Shown here one piece after another: positions 34,412-44,588 of a stretch of 64,000 nt of DNA (position 1 is its first letter; every line of letters begins with the position of its first letter). A program made the translations under genes and the position numbers. The DNA comes from Echria macrotheca (taxonomy: Eukaryota; Ascomycota; Sordariomycetes; Sordariales; Schizotheciaceae): NCBI GenBank assembly GCA_030411725.1, contig MU839837.1:868001-932000 (forward strand), written 5' to 3'. Below the pieces are notes generated by a model. The model made no database searches, was not told the origin of the DNA, and saw only the letters and a list, made by a program, of their open reading frames with translations.

Positions 34412-35840
34412 GAGACAGTTCACATGTTTATATTTGCCTGGGTGGCGGCGTTGTGCGGGAAATACTACAGCTTTGCCGAAGCTACCTTAAGTAACGAATG
34501 CTTTACTAAAAATTTGAATTAACTTAAAAAGATCTAATCAAGCGTTACCTACTGTACTGTGCTGTAGAAGGACGCAGTGCAGATAGAGTTCCTACTGATA
34601 ATGACAACCTACTGGTAATGACAACCCTGTTAGTCTGTAATTTTACCTGATTAGGGAGGTAGGGACCTTAACAAGTTATTTTCTATTATGAGAGATATTA
34701 AAGTTCCGATTCCTGCCGGATGCCAACACCCCAATATGATGGTCACGATCATATCGATGAATTAGGTGTACTTGGTTGATTCGGCTATGGAGGATGGGGT
34801 TGCACCCGCCGCCCCTTAAAAACCCGATCCAGACATCTCACATGGCACTATCCAGACTGGACATAAGCTAGCTGCCTAGGTTACCTAGACCGATTACTTC
34901 ACCGTCTCTCGGGCTTCATCGACCTGAGAGAATAAGCTTGTGATACGGCTGTCGAGAGAGTTTACCTTATTTTACAACGAAGACCGAATCTTGGTAGCAC
35001 CGCCCAGCTAATACGGGAAAGACTGTCAAATCTATCGAGGCTTCGTGTCATAACGATATCAAAATGAGGTAGCATAGCCAGCCCCACAGCCGGAAAAATT
35101 CGAGGGCAATCAGTCCGATGAGGCCCAGCACAAGGGCTGGTCCTCTAGATTCCTTGTCGAGCTTTTCCTTCCCTTGCGCTGTCTGGGACGATGCCGCCTC
35201 TTGGTACTGATCACCCACGAAGGGGCCCAAGATCCATGAGCGACCGATGAGCAATTGATGACTATCAAGATAACCGGTGTCGTTTGCTGTGCCATATGCA
35301 CTGAATTTACCCGGTTTTCCCATTAGACAACATAGAACGTTGCACTGCTACTCAATGTCAACGAGTGTGTCCCTGTGGCACGGTTGGGAGGAGACGGCCC
35401 GGGGACGTGGCTGAGCGACGCACGCCGAGTCTGGGTAAAGAGCCGGCTTTTTGTAAGCAGGGCTGGCAAGGGCGCGGTAGGGCGTTCTCAAAATCCAGGC
35501 AGACATTAACGTGCAGATGGGATTGTCCAGTGGGGCCAATTTTCGTTGACAGTTTGCCCTGAGCCGTCCTGTGTAACAGTCGTCACCGATTGACACGGCG
35601 GGCAGTAACAACACAAGTTCCCAACCCAACCTCGGGTAATCTCCCGCTCTCACCAGGTACGCAGCCCTGCCAAGCTGCCTGTGGCTGCATTAATTTCGTT
35701 GCTCTTTACAGAATCGATGACTCGACGGCGCAGATTTAGGAAGATGAAAGATATAACTTACAACTACGTCCCTTTCCTTTGCAGCTTTTCCCCTTTTGAT
35801 CTTGCCACTATCTCCAGTTGACACCACAAGTATTTTCACG
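34412..35840. other. Long AT-enriched intergenic region
   Basis: 34440-35040 is AT-enriched with a near-duplicate ACTGATAATGACAACCT / CTGGTAATGACAACCC at about 34592-34628. It could be a degraded repeat. The rest is promoter of the deacetylase and contains one small minus-strand ORF listed separately. Confidence 0.5.
35048..35323 (-). CDS. Doubtful 91-aa ORF with one membrane helix
   Basis: An ATG-to-stop frame encoding a polar N-terminus and a hydrophobic C-terminal segment (LVLGLIGLIALEFFRLW) followed by CYLILISL. It could be a tail-anchored small protein, a fragment of a decayed gene in the AT-enriched spacer, or chance. There are no splice signals or recognised family. Confidence 0.25.
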   Translation of the reverse strand: MGKPGKFSAYGTANDTGYLDSHQLLIGRSWILGPFVGDQYQEAASSQTAQGKEKLDKESRGPALVLGLIGLIALEFFRLWGWLCYLILISL

Positions 35841-37145
35841 ATGCATTTTACATCATCAGCCGTCCTTGTTGGAGGACTCGCGATCCTGCCCGGGGCGTTG
35901 GCCACCCGACAGCACTCACCATTGCCTCTCGCCAAGCTCGCGGCAAGAACAGACACCTCGGGCGTACCACGACCAAATCTGGGAAGCGTCCCTTATGGAA
36001 CCAACGTCGACCGATGCAGTGTCCCAGGGAAAGCCGCCATCACCTTTGATGATGGCCCAGACATCTACACCGCGGAGCTACTCGATATTCTCGCCAAGAA
36101 CGGTGTAAAGGTGAGATTTCCTCTTCCGCACTAAGTACCTACTTAAGTACAACTATGCTGGAACTGCCCCTGACAACCCCAGGCAACCTTCTTTGTGACC
36201 GGCGACAATGGCCACTCCAACCGCGCCATCAGCGACCCCTCGGGACCCTACCCGGGCCTCTTCAAACGGATGCATGCCGAGGGCCACCAAATCGCCTGCC
36301 ACTCGTGGACCCACCCGTACTTTACCAACATCAGCGCCTCGCAGCGGGCCCAGGAGTTCCTAAAGCTCGAATCCGTGTTTGTCGACATCCTCGGCTTCTT
36401 TCCGACGTACTTCCGTCCGCCCTATACCAGTTTTGAAGGCATCGAGGGCGACATTGCCCATTTCGGCTATCACAATGTGACTCTCTCTTTTTTCCTCAAT
36501 TCGTCGCCACCAAAAAAAGCATAGTTTCTAACAATATCTCCCCAGATCAACTTCGACCTCGACACGCAAGACTGGAAGGACGACCTCGCAGCCTCACGCC
36601 AGATAGTAACCTCCACTCTCGCCGCCAAAGGCCCGTCCGGCAAATCCTTCCTCGCTATACTTCACGAGATCCACGAGCTTTCTGTGACACAGCTCCTCCA
36701 GTTCGTCATCGACGAGGCCCGCAAGTACAAATACGACTTGGTCACGGTCGGCGAGTGTCTGGGCGACCATCCTAACAACTGGTACCGAGACCCGGCGACG
36801 GGGGGACCGTGGGGCGGGCCGCCGCCGCCGGAGAAGGAGAAGCCGAAACCGGCGAGCTCGTCGGCTTTGAGCAGTGCTGAGGTGACGACAGCGAGCAGCA
36901 GTGAGGTGAAGAGCACGACGTCGGCGAGCGAGTCGACGCCCAAAGGGGGTTCGACGACGACCCCTGGAGTGGCGACAACGACCGGCTCCGCGGCGGTGGT
37001 TAAGACGTCGAGTAAGGTGGAGAGTTCGACTGCGGGAGCAGCTACGACGACGCCGGCGGCGAAGCCTAATGCGGGTGCGAGGGTACAGGGGTTGAGCTGG
37101 GTTGGGGGGATGTTGTTGGCCCTGGGCGCGGTTGTTTGGCATTAA
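35841..37145 (+). CDS. Chitin deacetylase-like polysaccharide deacetylase, GPI-anchored
   Basis: Three exons: 35841-36110, 36183-36476 and 36546-37145 (introns 72 and 69 bp), giving 387 aa. Residues 1-21 are a signal peptide. The NodB catalytic domain (about 60-265) has all expected motifs: TFDDGP (68-73, catalytic base and metal Asp), HSWTHP (metal histidines), RPPYT, DTQDW and ILHEIH. The tail of about 120 residues is Ser/Thr-rich and ends in GLSWVGGMLLALGAVVWH, a GPI signal. The enzyme should de-N-acetylate chitin in the wall or septum to chitosan. No chitin-binding domain is present, unlike some secreted relatives. The start at 35841 gives the signal peptide directly. Confidence 0.92.
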
Positions 37146-37918
37146 GGTACCTACCTAGTTATCTCTTTGTCGGCGATTTGGGATCTTCTGTTTGAACTCG
37201 GGATAATAATCAGGAAGTTGTGGGCAATGGAAGGAGTTTTAATTAGACGTGGTCTTGATGGAAAGAAAAGGAGGCATACAAACTGTGAAGATTCAGGCAC
37301 CCTGATGGGCAAAGGACCGCTAGTGATGCAGGTCTTGGGCTTTTTGTTTACTTGCAGATACCCTAAAAAAAGCCGGAAAAAGACATATTCTGTCGAGGAT
37401 CATGAAAGTCCTTTGTGGATTTCGCGCTTCAGATTGCATGTGGCCAGTAGGGGCAGCACTTGATGGAGATTAAGATGATACCCCCAAAAACTTTCGGCTC
37501 TTTGATCATGTGCTAGCCGACTCCAGTTTAGTCTTGGCGGCTTGCATGTCTTGCTACCGCTGGATCTTGTTGGCGAGACTGCGGGTTCCTCGAGAGCCTC
37601 GAGTTCTCTCCCTTTGAGTACAGACACGGAGAATGTCACACTGGTCACAGAACGCAGATGAGATTCTGGTTTCGGGTGCAAAAGGCAGATTTGGGCTTGT
37701 CCAAGCAATAAGAAGCTTAACAGGCTACCCTGACACCCCGTTTCTGACCCCTTCTATCCCTAAACTCGTCCAAATTCCCCGGGAAACAGGCAAAGGAATG
37801 AAACCATGTCGCTCTCTCAAAATCTCATTTTTTACTCATCCATCCTCGTCATTCCAAGCAACCATCGATCGCGTCCACTTCAGAATTAGGAAACCACCGT
37901 CCCTCTCTAATGAGTGAC
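37146..37918. other. Convergent intergenic region
   Basis: One AGGTACCT palindrome overlaps the deacetylase stop (37145-37152). Nothing else recognised. Confidence 0.5.
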
Positions 37919-38523
37919 TTAGAAAGTGCGGAGGTAGTCAGCGATGTAAGTCTTGAGAGCATTGGACACGGCCGCAGCCGCACCGCTCAGCGCAAAGCTG
38001 GCGAGGACCTTGTCGGCCGCTTCCTCGCCCTGCTTTGCGAGGGTCGAGAGCACGGCAGCCTCGATGAAGCGGTGCTGGTACGGCTTGCGATCCTTGTCGT
38101 GGAACACGATGAAGCGGTTATCGCCCTGGGCGTTCTTCTGGCCGTACTGCAGCTTGTCGTCGACCTTGAGCTTGTAGCCCTCTGTTTTTTTTAATTTGGG
38201 TCTGTCAGCCTCTCTCTCTCTCACAAACACACACATTGGATATGAAAAAAAAAGGGGGGGGGGAGTCAAAAACACTTACCGCCGGGGACCAAAGTGCCGA
38301 CCTTGCTGATGTGGTTGGGGTTTGAGGCGGTCGCCGACTTATAAAACTCGGCGGCGATGAAGAAGGGGAGCGTCTCGTTGGTCGTCGTGTTGTAGGCGTT
38401 AACGCAGTAGTAGGTGGCCTCGCGCGTGACAAAGTTCTGCTGCCACTTGACGACGATGGGCACCATGGTGTTGCCGTCGAAGAGGTCGACGAGGAGCTCG
38501 TTGCCGGCTTGGACGGGAGACAT
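37919..38523 (-). CDS. Orphan 168-aa cytosolic protein
   Basis: Two exons, 38523-38280 and 38181-37919, with a 98-bp intron (GTAAGT...AACAG), giving 168 aa. The intron contains runs of about ten G, nine A and a TC repeat, making it unstable in sequence. The protein has an N-terminal beta-rich region (NELLVDLFDGNTMVPIVVKW, KVGTLVPGG) and a helical, Ala-rich C-terminus (about 120-165). No signal peptide. I do not recognise the family. It lies 1.6 kb from the MACPF-like locus, and I checked whether it could be an aegerolysin partner: the length is close but I see no aegerolysin motifs. Confidence 0.7.
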
Positions 38524-39609
38524 TTTGGCGGTTTGGGTTTGGGTTGGTTAGTTGGGAGAGGATTCGAAGTGAATTGGATGTTGGATAAAGAGATGTGATG
38601 CTGATGAGACTGGATGATTGTGATGATGGGCGGGAAAGAAGAAATGAGTCGCTGTGGGAGACGGCCGGCTTTGTAAAAAACGAAGACGGACTTTGTCGCC
38701 TCTGTCTTGGTTGTTCTCTGCAAGAATCAGACTTGTTATCCGATGGCACTATCCCCTCCTCCATTCCGACATCGTTTCCGTTCGTTTCTGTCCCGCGAGG
38801 GTTGCATGACGCTATTGGAATGTCGTCCCGAAACATGGCCATCCGCGCCCATAGAATCACAGCAGTTCGAAAACCCCGGCGTCTGTGGTTGGGAATAGTT
38901 CTAGCGTCGGAAGCAGAGGTATCAAGAAGCCAGCTGAAGCTGCCGCCGTGATCGCTGCGTCGCTGCAGTGCACATTGGGGACAGTTCCTGAATGGACTAC
39001 CGTATCTACTCGAGAAATCATGTTTCGACCACCCCCCTTTCAAGGTGCCAAGCCATGGCACAATCTGCTTTCCGACGACCTGGACGGTCTATGGACTGCA
39101 TACGAGACCCAACAGAGTGACTGGCTTGGCAGCCTGAAGGGGGATGGTCGAAACCGGATCTACCGAGTAGGTGTGGTAGTTTCTTGCCCAGCTGGATCGT
39201 GAAGTGGATGGTGGACCTCGATGTCCAAAGGGTCTAGACCACAGCTTGAGGCCGTCAGGGGCGACTTCTGATTCGTCCAGACGGGCCACACTTTCAGGGG
39301 TATGTGCTGCCCCCACGGATTCAGGATTTCAGGTGCGATCATGAGATGCACAACGACTCATTCGGAAACCAAGCTGAAGCCAAGCGGAAGCAGGGGTATT
39401 GCAGACACCAACCAATCGTCACAACAGGGCTGGAGCAGGTCCTCCGGAGACAACTACGATGTTTTTTCACATGGCTTGGTGTGAACTCGAGGAAAACGTC
39501 CCAATTAGAAGTTGGTATCTGGAGGAAACAGTCCAGGTGGCACGGGGCAAGCCCGAGACAGCTGGACACGCAAGTTCAGATTTCGGCTTTGAGCCAGGGT
39601 TTGGAATTC

Positions 39610-39689
<80 letters not shown>

Positions 39690-39807
39690 CAGTAAATAAA
39701 ATATTTATATATTCGCATGCACTGTTATCATTAAAAGCTGGTAAGGGTAGTATTGTTAACATCGACACTCCCACGCCATTATTATTGTCATAACTATAAT
39801 TTTAAAA

Positions 39808-39877
<70 letters not shown>

Positions 39878-40105
39878 TTACTACTACTACTACTACTACT
39901 ATTACTACTACTACTACCAATTCCAAGCCCCGCTTTGAGCGCAAGAGAGCTAGATACATTCATATTGTGAAGACTGTAAAGTACAGATATCTACTGAAAT
40001 CCGAAAAAGAAGTCGAAGAAGGCCGCGCGGTAAAAGACCGAAATAATTACAATTCCATGATGCCAACATGAGGAACCCAATCCTCCGGATACCTTACAGC
40101 CCGCA
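38524..40105. other. Intergenic region with large microsatellite palindrome
   Basis: Promoter of the 168-aa gene, then about 1 kb without a supported gene, then the inverted TAG/CTA repeat described separately. Long open frames across the microsatellite are poly-Ser, poly-Val or poly-Tyr artefacts. Confidence 0.6.
39610..39917. repeat. Inverted TAG/CTA microsatellite palindrome
   Basis: A pure (GTA)n run at 39610-39689 (80 nt) is followed by a 118-nt AT-rich spacer and a complementary (ACT)n run at 39808-39917 (110 nt, two ATT interruptions). The outer flanks are also inverted: TTTGGAATT on the left matches AATTCCAAG on the right. The two arms could pair into a hairpin with an 80-bp stem. 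Confidence 0.95.
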
Positions 40106-42477
40106 TCAAATGAATCTCATATATGTGTTCTCCTGCGCCTCAATCGCAACGGGCTTCTCGCCGCGCCTCTGGTAAGCGACCTGGCACTGCTTGACGATCC
40201 CGGGCAGCGGATCCTGCCCAAAAAAGTCATTGGAGATGACAATTTGCGCCCTTTGCGAGATGTACCCGCGGATCCTAGCCTCGACGTCGCCCGAGTGGAG
40301 TAACTGGCGACCGCCGTACGTTATGCTGAAGACCTGCACCTCCGGCACGTCGTTGAGCCTCTGCTGCAGCGCATCCCGCTCCCTCCGGGCCTGCTCGGCC
40401 TCCGACTGCAGCGCGCTGCGCTCCCTCTTGACCTGGTCCGTCTCGGTCTGCAGGGCCTCGCGCTCTCTCCTGGCCTCGTCGGCTTCTCTCTGCTTCTGCT
40501 GGGCCTCCTGGGCACTCTTCTGCACGCGGGCCTCGAGTTCTTCTTTGGTCTGGGCGATCTCCTCGGGCGAAGGAAGGGGCTCCTTGTCAGTCTGCAAAAC
40601 AACTCTGGTGGTCAGTATATGTTCTCTCTCGTCCACACAAAGACATAAAAAGCAGTCTGGTTACGACTCGACGGGAAAAGAACATACCGGCAGGAGCAGA
40701 CGGAAAACATGCGGACTGAGGTAGCGCCAGTTCCGCGACGGATCCGTGGCCACCTTGGGGTTGTCCGTGACCTCGGTCACCTCGCGCACAATCTTGATCA
40801 TCTCCATGCGGCAGTCCCGCGCCGCGTCGTCAAGCCCAAAAGCGTCGGCCGCGTACGGATCGACCTTGGTCGGCGGCAGCGGCTCTTCGATGCTAATCTC
40901 GCCCTGCCGATATGCGCCAGACTTCTGGAGGGCCGTCTTGTACTTGTTGAAGCCCTCTATGCGCTTGTCGTAGTCGGTCTGGCACCGCTGGCCGTAGGCG
41001 ATCAGCTTGTCGTCGGGCTCACGGCGGTGGAGCTTGGCCGTGCCGTGGTTGAACTTCTTGATGGCTGGGAAGCTGTCAATATCATTGCCCTGGCGGGCAG
41101 GTACATGTAGGTGTCACTTACTTTCGTGCAAATCCTCCCACATCATCTTGTATTCCTGGGCGACATTGTTAGGTTATTCGCTAAAGGGCGCGACCAAAGA
41201 CGCTTACCATGTATGCATCCAAAAGAGACGAGGTGTAGATGCCGGCAATCTCATAATCAAGCGGGGAGCCCTTGACGGTCTGCTCGTAGAAGCTCCGGAG
41301 CGAAGTGTACTTGGTGAGAATGGCGCTATTCGCCAGTGTTAGCTTCCTCTGTGGACCGCGAGTGACGGGCTTGTAAGTTAGTCCACTAACAATGTTCTTT
41401 GCGGGCCTGTTAAAGGGCGGTTAGTCGTGCTCCTTGCTGCTGGCCGCTAATAGGGGAGATCACTTACACGCTGCCACCTTGTCGGGGAATTCCATGGCCA
41501 CCCTGGTGACCGTCTCGATGGTCCACTCGTTGACATTATCCGGCTTGATATCGCCGCCGCCAGACCAGTTAACGCTGTTGCCGAGGTTAGATTTCCCTAC
41601 CCGAAAAACAGACTGCACAAGACCCACGAAATGCTGGCATTCTTCTTCTCATTCTTCGACTTGTCCTCCTTCCCACCCTTCGCACTGCCTGACACAGTGA
41701 CGGCTCCTCCAGCAGCCTCGATATCAACTTTTGCTTCGCCCTTGATGGCAAAGCTCTCGCTGTTGGTATCCACGTCGTCCATGATGACAGCGTTCAAAAC
41801 ACCGCCGGAGATAAATCCCGAGATGAAGCAGTCTCCGTATACTTCGTTGAACTTGGAGGCGGGCACGTTGGGAATGGGGACAAATTCCGTCACATCATCG
41901 GCCACGAGCCTCTGGTTAGTCACCTTGACCGTGATGTTGTCTGTTGGCAATGGTCAGTCAGTGACAAAAATCTAAAATCTAATAAGGCTGACGCTGTACT
42001 TACAGTTGGCCTTGCTCTTCAGAAACTGCGACGACTTCTCAAACGTCACGCTCGCCGATGCACCGCCCTGCATGGCCTTGCATTTGATGGCGAGAGCTCC
42101 TGTGATGTTGAGCGACTCGGTCACGTCGCTCAGGTTGCTGACGATGCCTGATTTCCAGCTGACGATCTGGCTGATGTCGGCCTGGCCGCCGTCCGAGTGC
42201 TTCTGCACAACCGTGCCGCTCGGCTTGGTGAAAATCTCGGTCTCCTTGCCGGAGCTTGGAGGCGGCATTCCCTCGGTCAGGTCTGCCGCGCGAAGATCTC
42301 TCTCCGACGCCCGAACACCACCAGGCTTCTGCACGATGTTGTTCACGCAGAGCTGCTGGGTGTAACTGTTGAAGCTATGTCTCGAGTTAGGGAAGTCCAG
42401 CACTCTGGTGGTGAATATGGTGCTTACCCCATGCCAATGCGCATGGCTTCATTGTAGGGGGCTAGCATAAGAGCCAT
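40106..42477 (-). CDS. MACPF-like protein with coiled coil and DUF3395-like C-terminal domain
   Basis: Nine exons: 42477-42428, 42374-42004, 41940-41628, 41574-41468, 41406-41391, 41325-41208, 41155-41122, 41064-40688 and 40591-40106. All introns are GT-AG and in phase; the product is 623 aa. Exon 5 is a 16-bp micro-exon. Residues 175-187 (Y-G-D-C-F-x6-G-G) match the MACPF/CDC signature Y-G-[TS]-H-[FY]-x6-G-G apart from the T-H pair, and are followed by an alternating beta-strand as in pore formers. Residues about 470-545 are a strong Glu/Arg/Gln coiled coil. The last 75 residues (VFSITYGGRQLL, GQDPLPGIVKQCQVAY) resemble the DUF3395 domain of DnaJ-C11-type proteins. There is no signal peptide. 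The N-terminal block FNSYTQQLCVN is shared with the paralogue at 44589. MACPF assignment is motif-based. Confidence 0.72.
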
Positions 42478-43046
42478 TGTTGCTGCTTGGCGAGATGGTT
42501 GTTGGAGTGGTAGGATAGGTGAGGGATAGGGGCTGAACTGACGATGTCGCGAAAATGTGAAGGAAATTTGAGGAAGAGCGCCTGTCACGAAAAACAGCGA
42601 GGAGGATGGAGGGAGTAGAATATGTTAGAAAACACCTGGATAATCGTCGGACAAGTAGCTGACCTGGACCCCAAAGTTCAGCCATCAACATGGGACCCGG
42701 CCTCCGGGAATAGACGTCCGGGGGTAACGTCCGGGGCAGTCGGCTCGGCCCGCGAGTTCTACCCCATGCCGTCGGATTTTTTTCTCGCCTAGGAATTCAG
42801 CACAAGCCAAATCGAACTATTGAACGTCGAGAAAACCGATAGTTTCACCTTTCGGAGCTGAAAAGACGTTTGGTCACAGGCGAGGAAGTCTTCAGCTCCT
42901 GTCCCCAACGGACGCTATGCCAAATCGGTCCAGTCCACCGGAAGCGAACGTCTACAAAAAGGCGAGTGGGTTAGCTTCTCAGCAGAGAGGGAAAAAATGG
43001 ACACTTAGCCACGGTCACTTGTCCGATTCCCCAAGTTAACACCAAA
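42478..43046. other. Divergent promoter of two MACPF-like genes
   Basis: 569 bp between start codons of the minus-strand and plus-strand MACPF-like genes, so they may share control elements. No other gene seen. Confidence 0.6.
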
Positions 43047-44094
43047 ATGGGTTTAGTTGACGACTTCCCAGCCGACCCCTTCACGCCCAGTTTGCGGTAC
43101 GCGGCGACATGCCAGCTCCCTCTCAGCCTCCCCTGGGGGTGCGTCCCCGTCGACCTTGGAACCCCCCTGTTGGTCTCGCGCCAAAAAGATGTGGAAAGCA
43201 GGCTTGACAAGGAGAGAAATGCGTTCTCCTCGGAATCACTACGGAGCAGCCGGCTAGTCTTCACCAGTGGGGCAATGGGCGAGGTATCCGGCGCAGACAC
43301 GTCCGGCGCATCGTCATCTTCCAGCCACATGGACTTCAGCATTGCCGCCCAGGTCGGCGGTTCCTTGCTGGGTGCCGAAGGCCGGGTCAAGTATGAGGAG
43401 AGTGCCTCGAGCAACAGCAGCGTGGGTTCATTCGATCTCAGGAGTGCGGTTGGTTGTACGCTGACAACATCAACAGAATGTCCAGTCCAGCTTCCGGAGC
43501 ACATATCGCAGCGGAACAGTGCGGTTCTTGCAGGACCCTGAGCTGAGCACCCAGGCTCTCTCCATTCTCCGCTCCAAGAATCGAGCCACGGCGGAGCAAG
43601 CGTTCAAGGATGCGTACGGCGAGTACTATGTGGCTGCCTACATTCTCGGTGGCTCCAACGCCACGATGCTGGCCGGTGCGACGGCAGCCGAGTCTTACTC
43701 GCAGAGCATCCACGCAGAGATTACCATCAAGATTTTGTTCGCAAGGATCGACGCGTCTTTCGATAAATACGAGCAGAGTGGATATTCCAGTGCCGTGGGC
43801 TCCCTGGCGGGCTATGATACTCTGGAGCGAGTGGCACTGGACTTAGGGGATGGAAAAGCCGAACCGGCGTCATTCTCAGAGATTATCGAAAAAGCCACGG
43901 CAAATAGGGCGCGGGGCGACACGCTAGTCAATCGTGCCGAGGCGAAGATGAGGGAGGCCGGTCTGGACCACGACGCTATTGTTTCGTGGCAAAAGTGTGA
44001 GGAAATATGCCGGGCAGGGCTGGTGGTGGAACTACTCTTGTTGCCATATTCGGGACTGCGCCAGTACATAGAAGCACTTCACACTCGGGTGTAA
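43047..44094 (+). CDS. Short divergent MACPF-like protein
   Basis: Two exons, 43047-43421 and 43477-44094, with a 55-bp intron (GTGGGT...AACAG), giving 330 aa. A shorter 28-bp splice would also keep the frame but is below normal intron size. Residues 172-184 (Y-G-E-Y-Y-x6-G-G) fit the MACPF spacing. The sequence before it (about 85-125) is Ser/Gly-rich with DFSIAAQVGGSLLG, as in the first membrane-inserting segment of this fold. It lacks the FNSYTQQLC N-terminal block, the coiled coil and the C-terminal extension of its neighbours. No signal peptide. Function is inferred from the motif only: a possible partner or regulator of the two longer proteins. Confidence 0.62.
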
Positions 44095-44588
44095 CGCCGG
44101 ACAAGATAGGGGCAGGCGGGGTAGATTATTTACTTTCGGTTACATCCAATAAGTCAACCCCGCGAGTTCGGCATGTAGTCCCGGTCCGGTGAAGCGCCCG
44201 GAACTCAGCCCATAGCACCCCTGTCCAGCGTTCCGATCTAGCCCCTGTTGAGGTGTTCAGCTCCCACATGTCGCCGTATCCAGCCACCAGAGGTTTTGGG
44301 GAAGCAATGGATGCAAACTGCAAATGAAACGGGTTAAGCGCAAAAATAACGGCGCCGGCACGGAGTCGGCAATTCGGTGGGGCGCTGAGGAGGGTGAACA
44401 GCTGTACCCGGGTATCTCCGTCGAAGAGACGTTATAAGTCGAGATGAATGGAGATCTCATTCTGTCAAGTGGTTGAGCACCATCCATCTCAGGTCCCGTT
44501 TCTTCGCTCTCAAATTCTTCACTCGCTTCTTCTGTCTCTCACTTGATTTTTTCTTCCTCTCATTGCTCATCTCATTTCATTTCTGAAC
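44095..44588. other. Intergenic region between MACPF-like genes
   Basis: Promoter of the 477-aa gene. A TTATAAGT element lies at about 44431, some 150 bp upstream of the ATG. Confidence 0.5.

Noticed and set aside
37919..38523. Aegerolysin partner for the MACPF-like proteins
   Set aside because: Size is similar but I see no aegerolysin sequence features, and it is separated by 1.6 kb and a microsatellite.
39304..39959. Open frames encoding poly-Ser, poly-Val and poly-Tyr
   Set aside because: They are translations of the TAG/CTA microsatellite in all frames.
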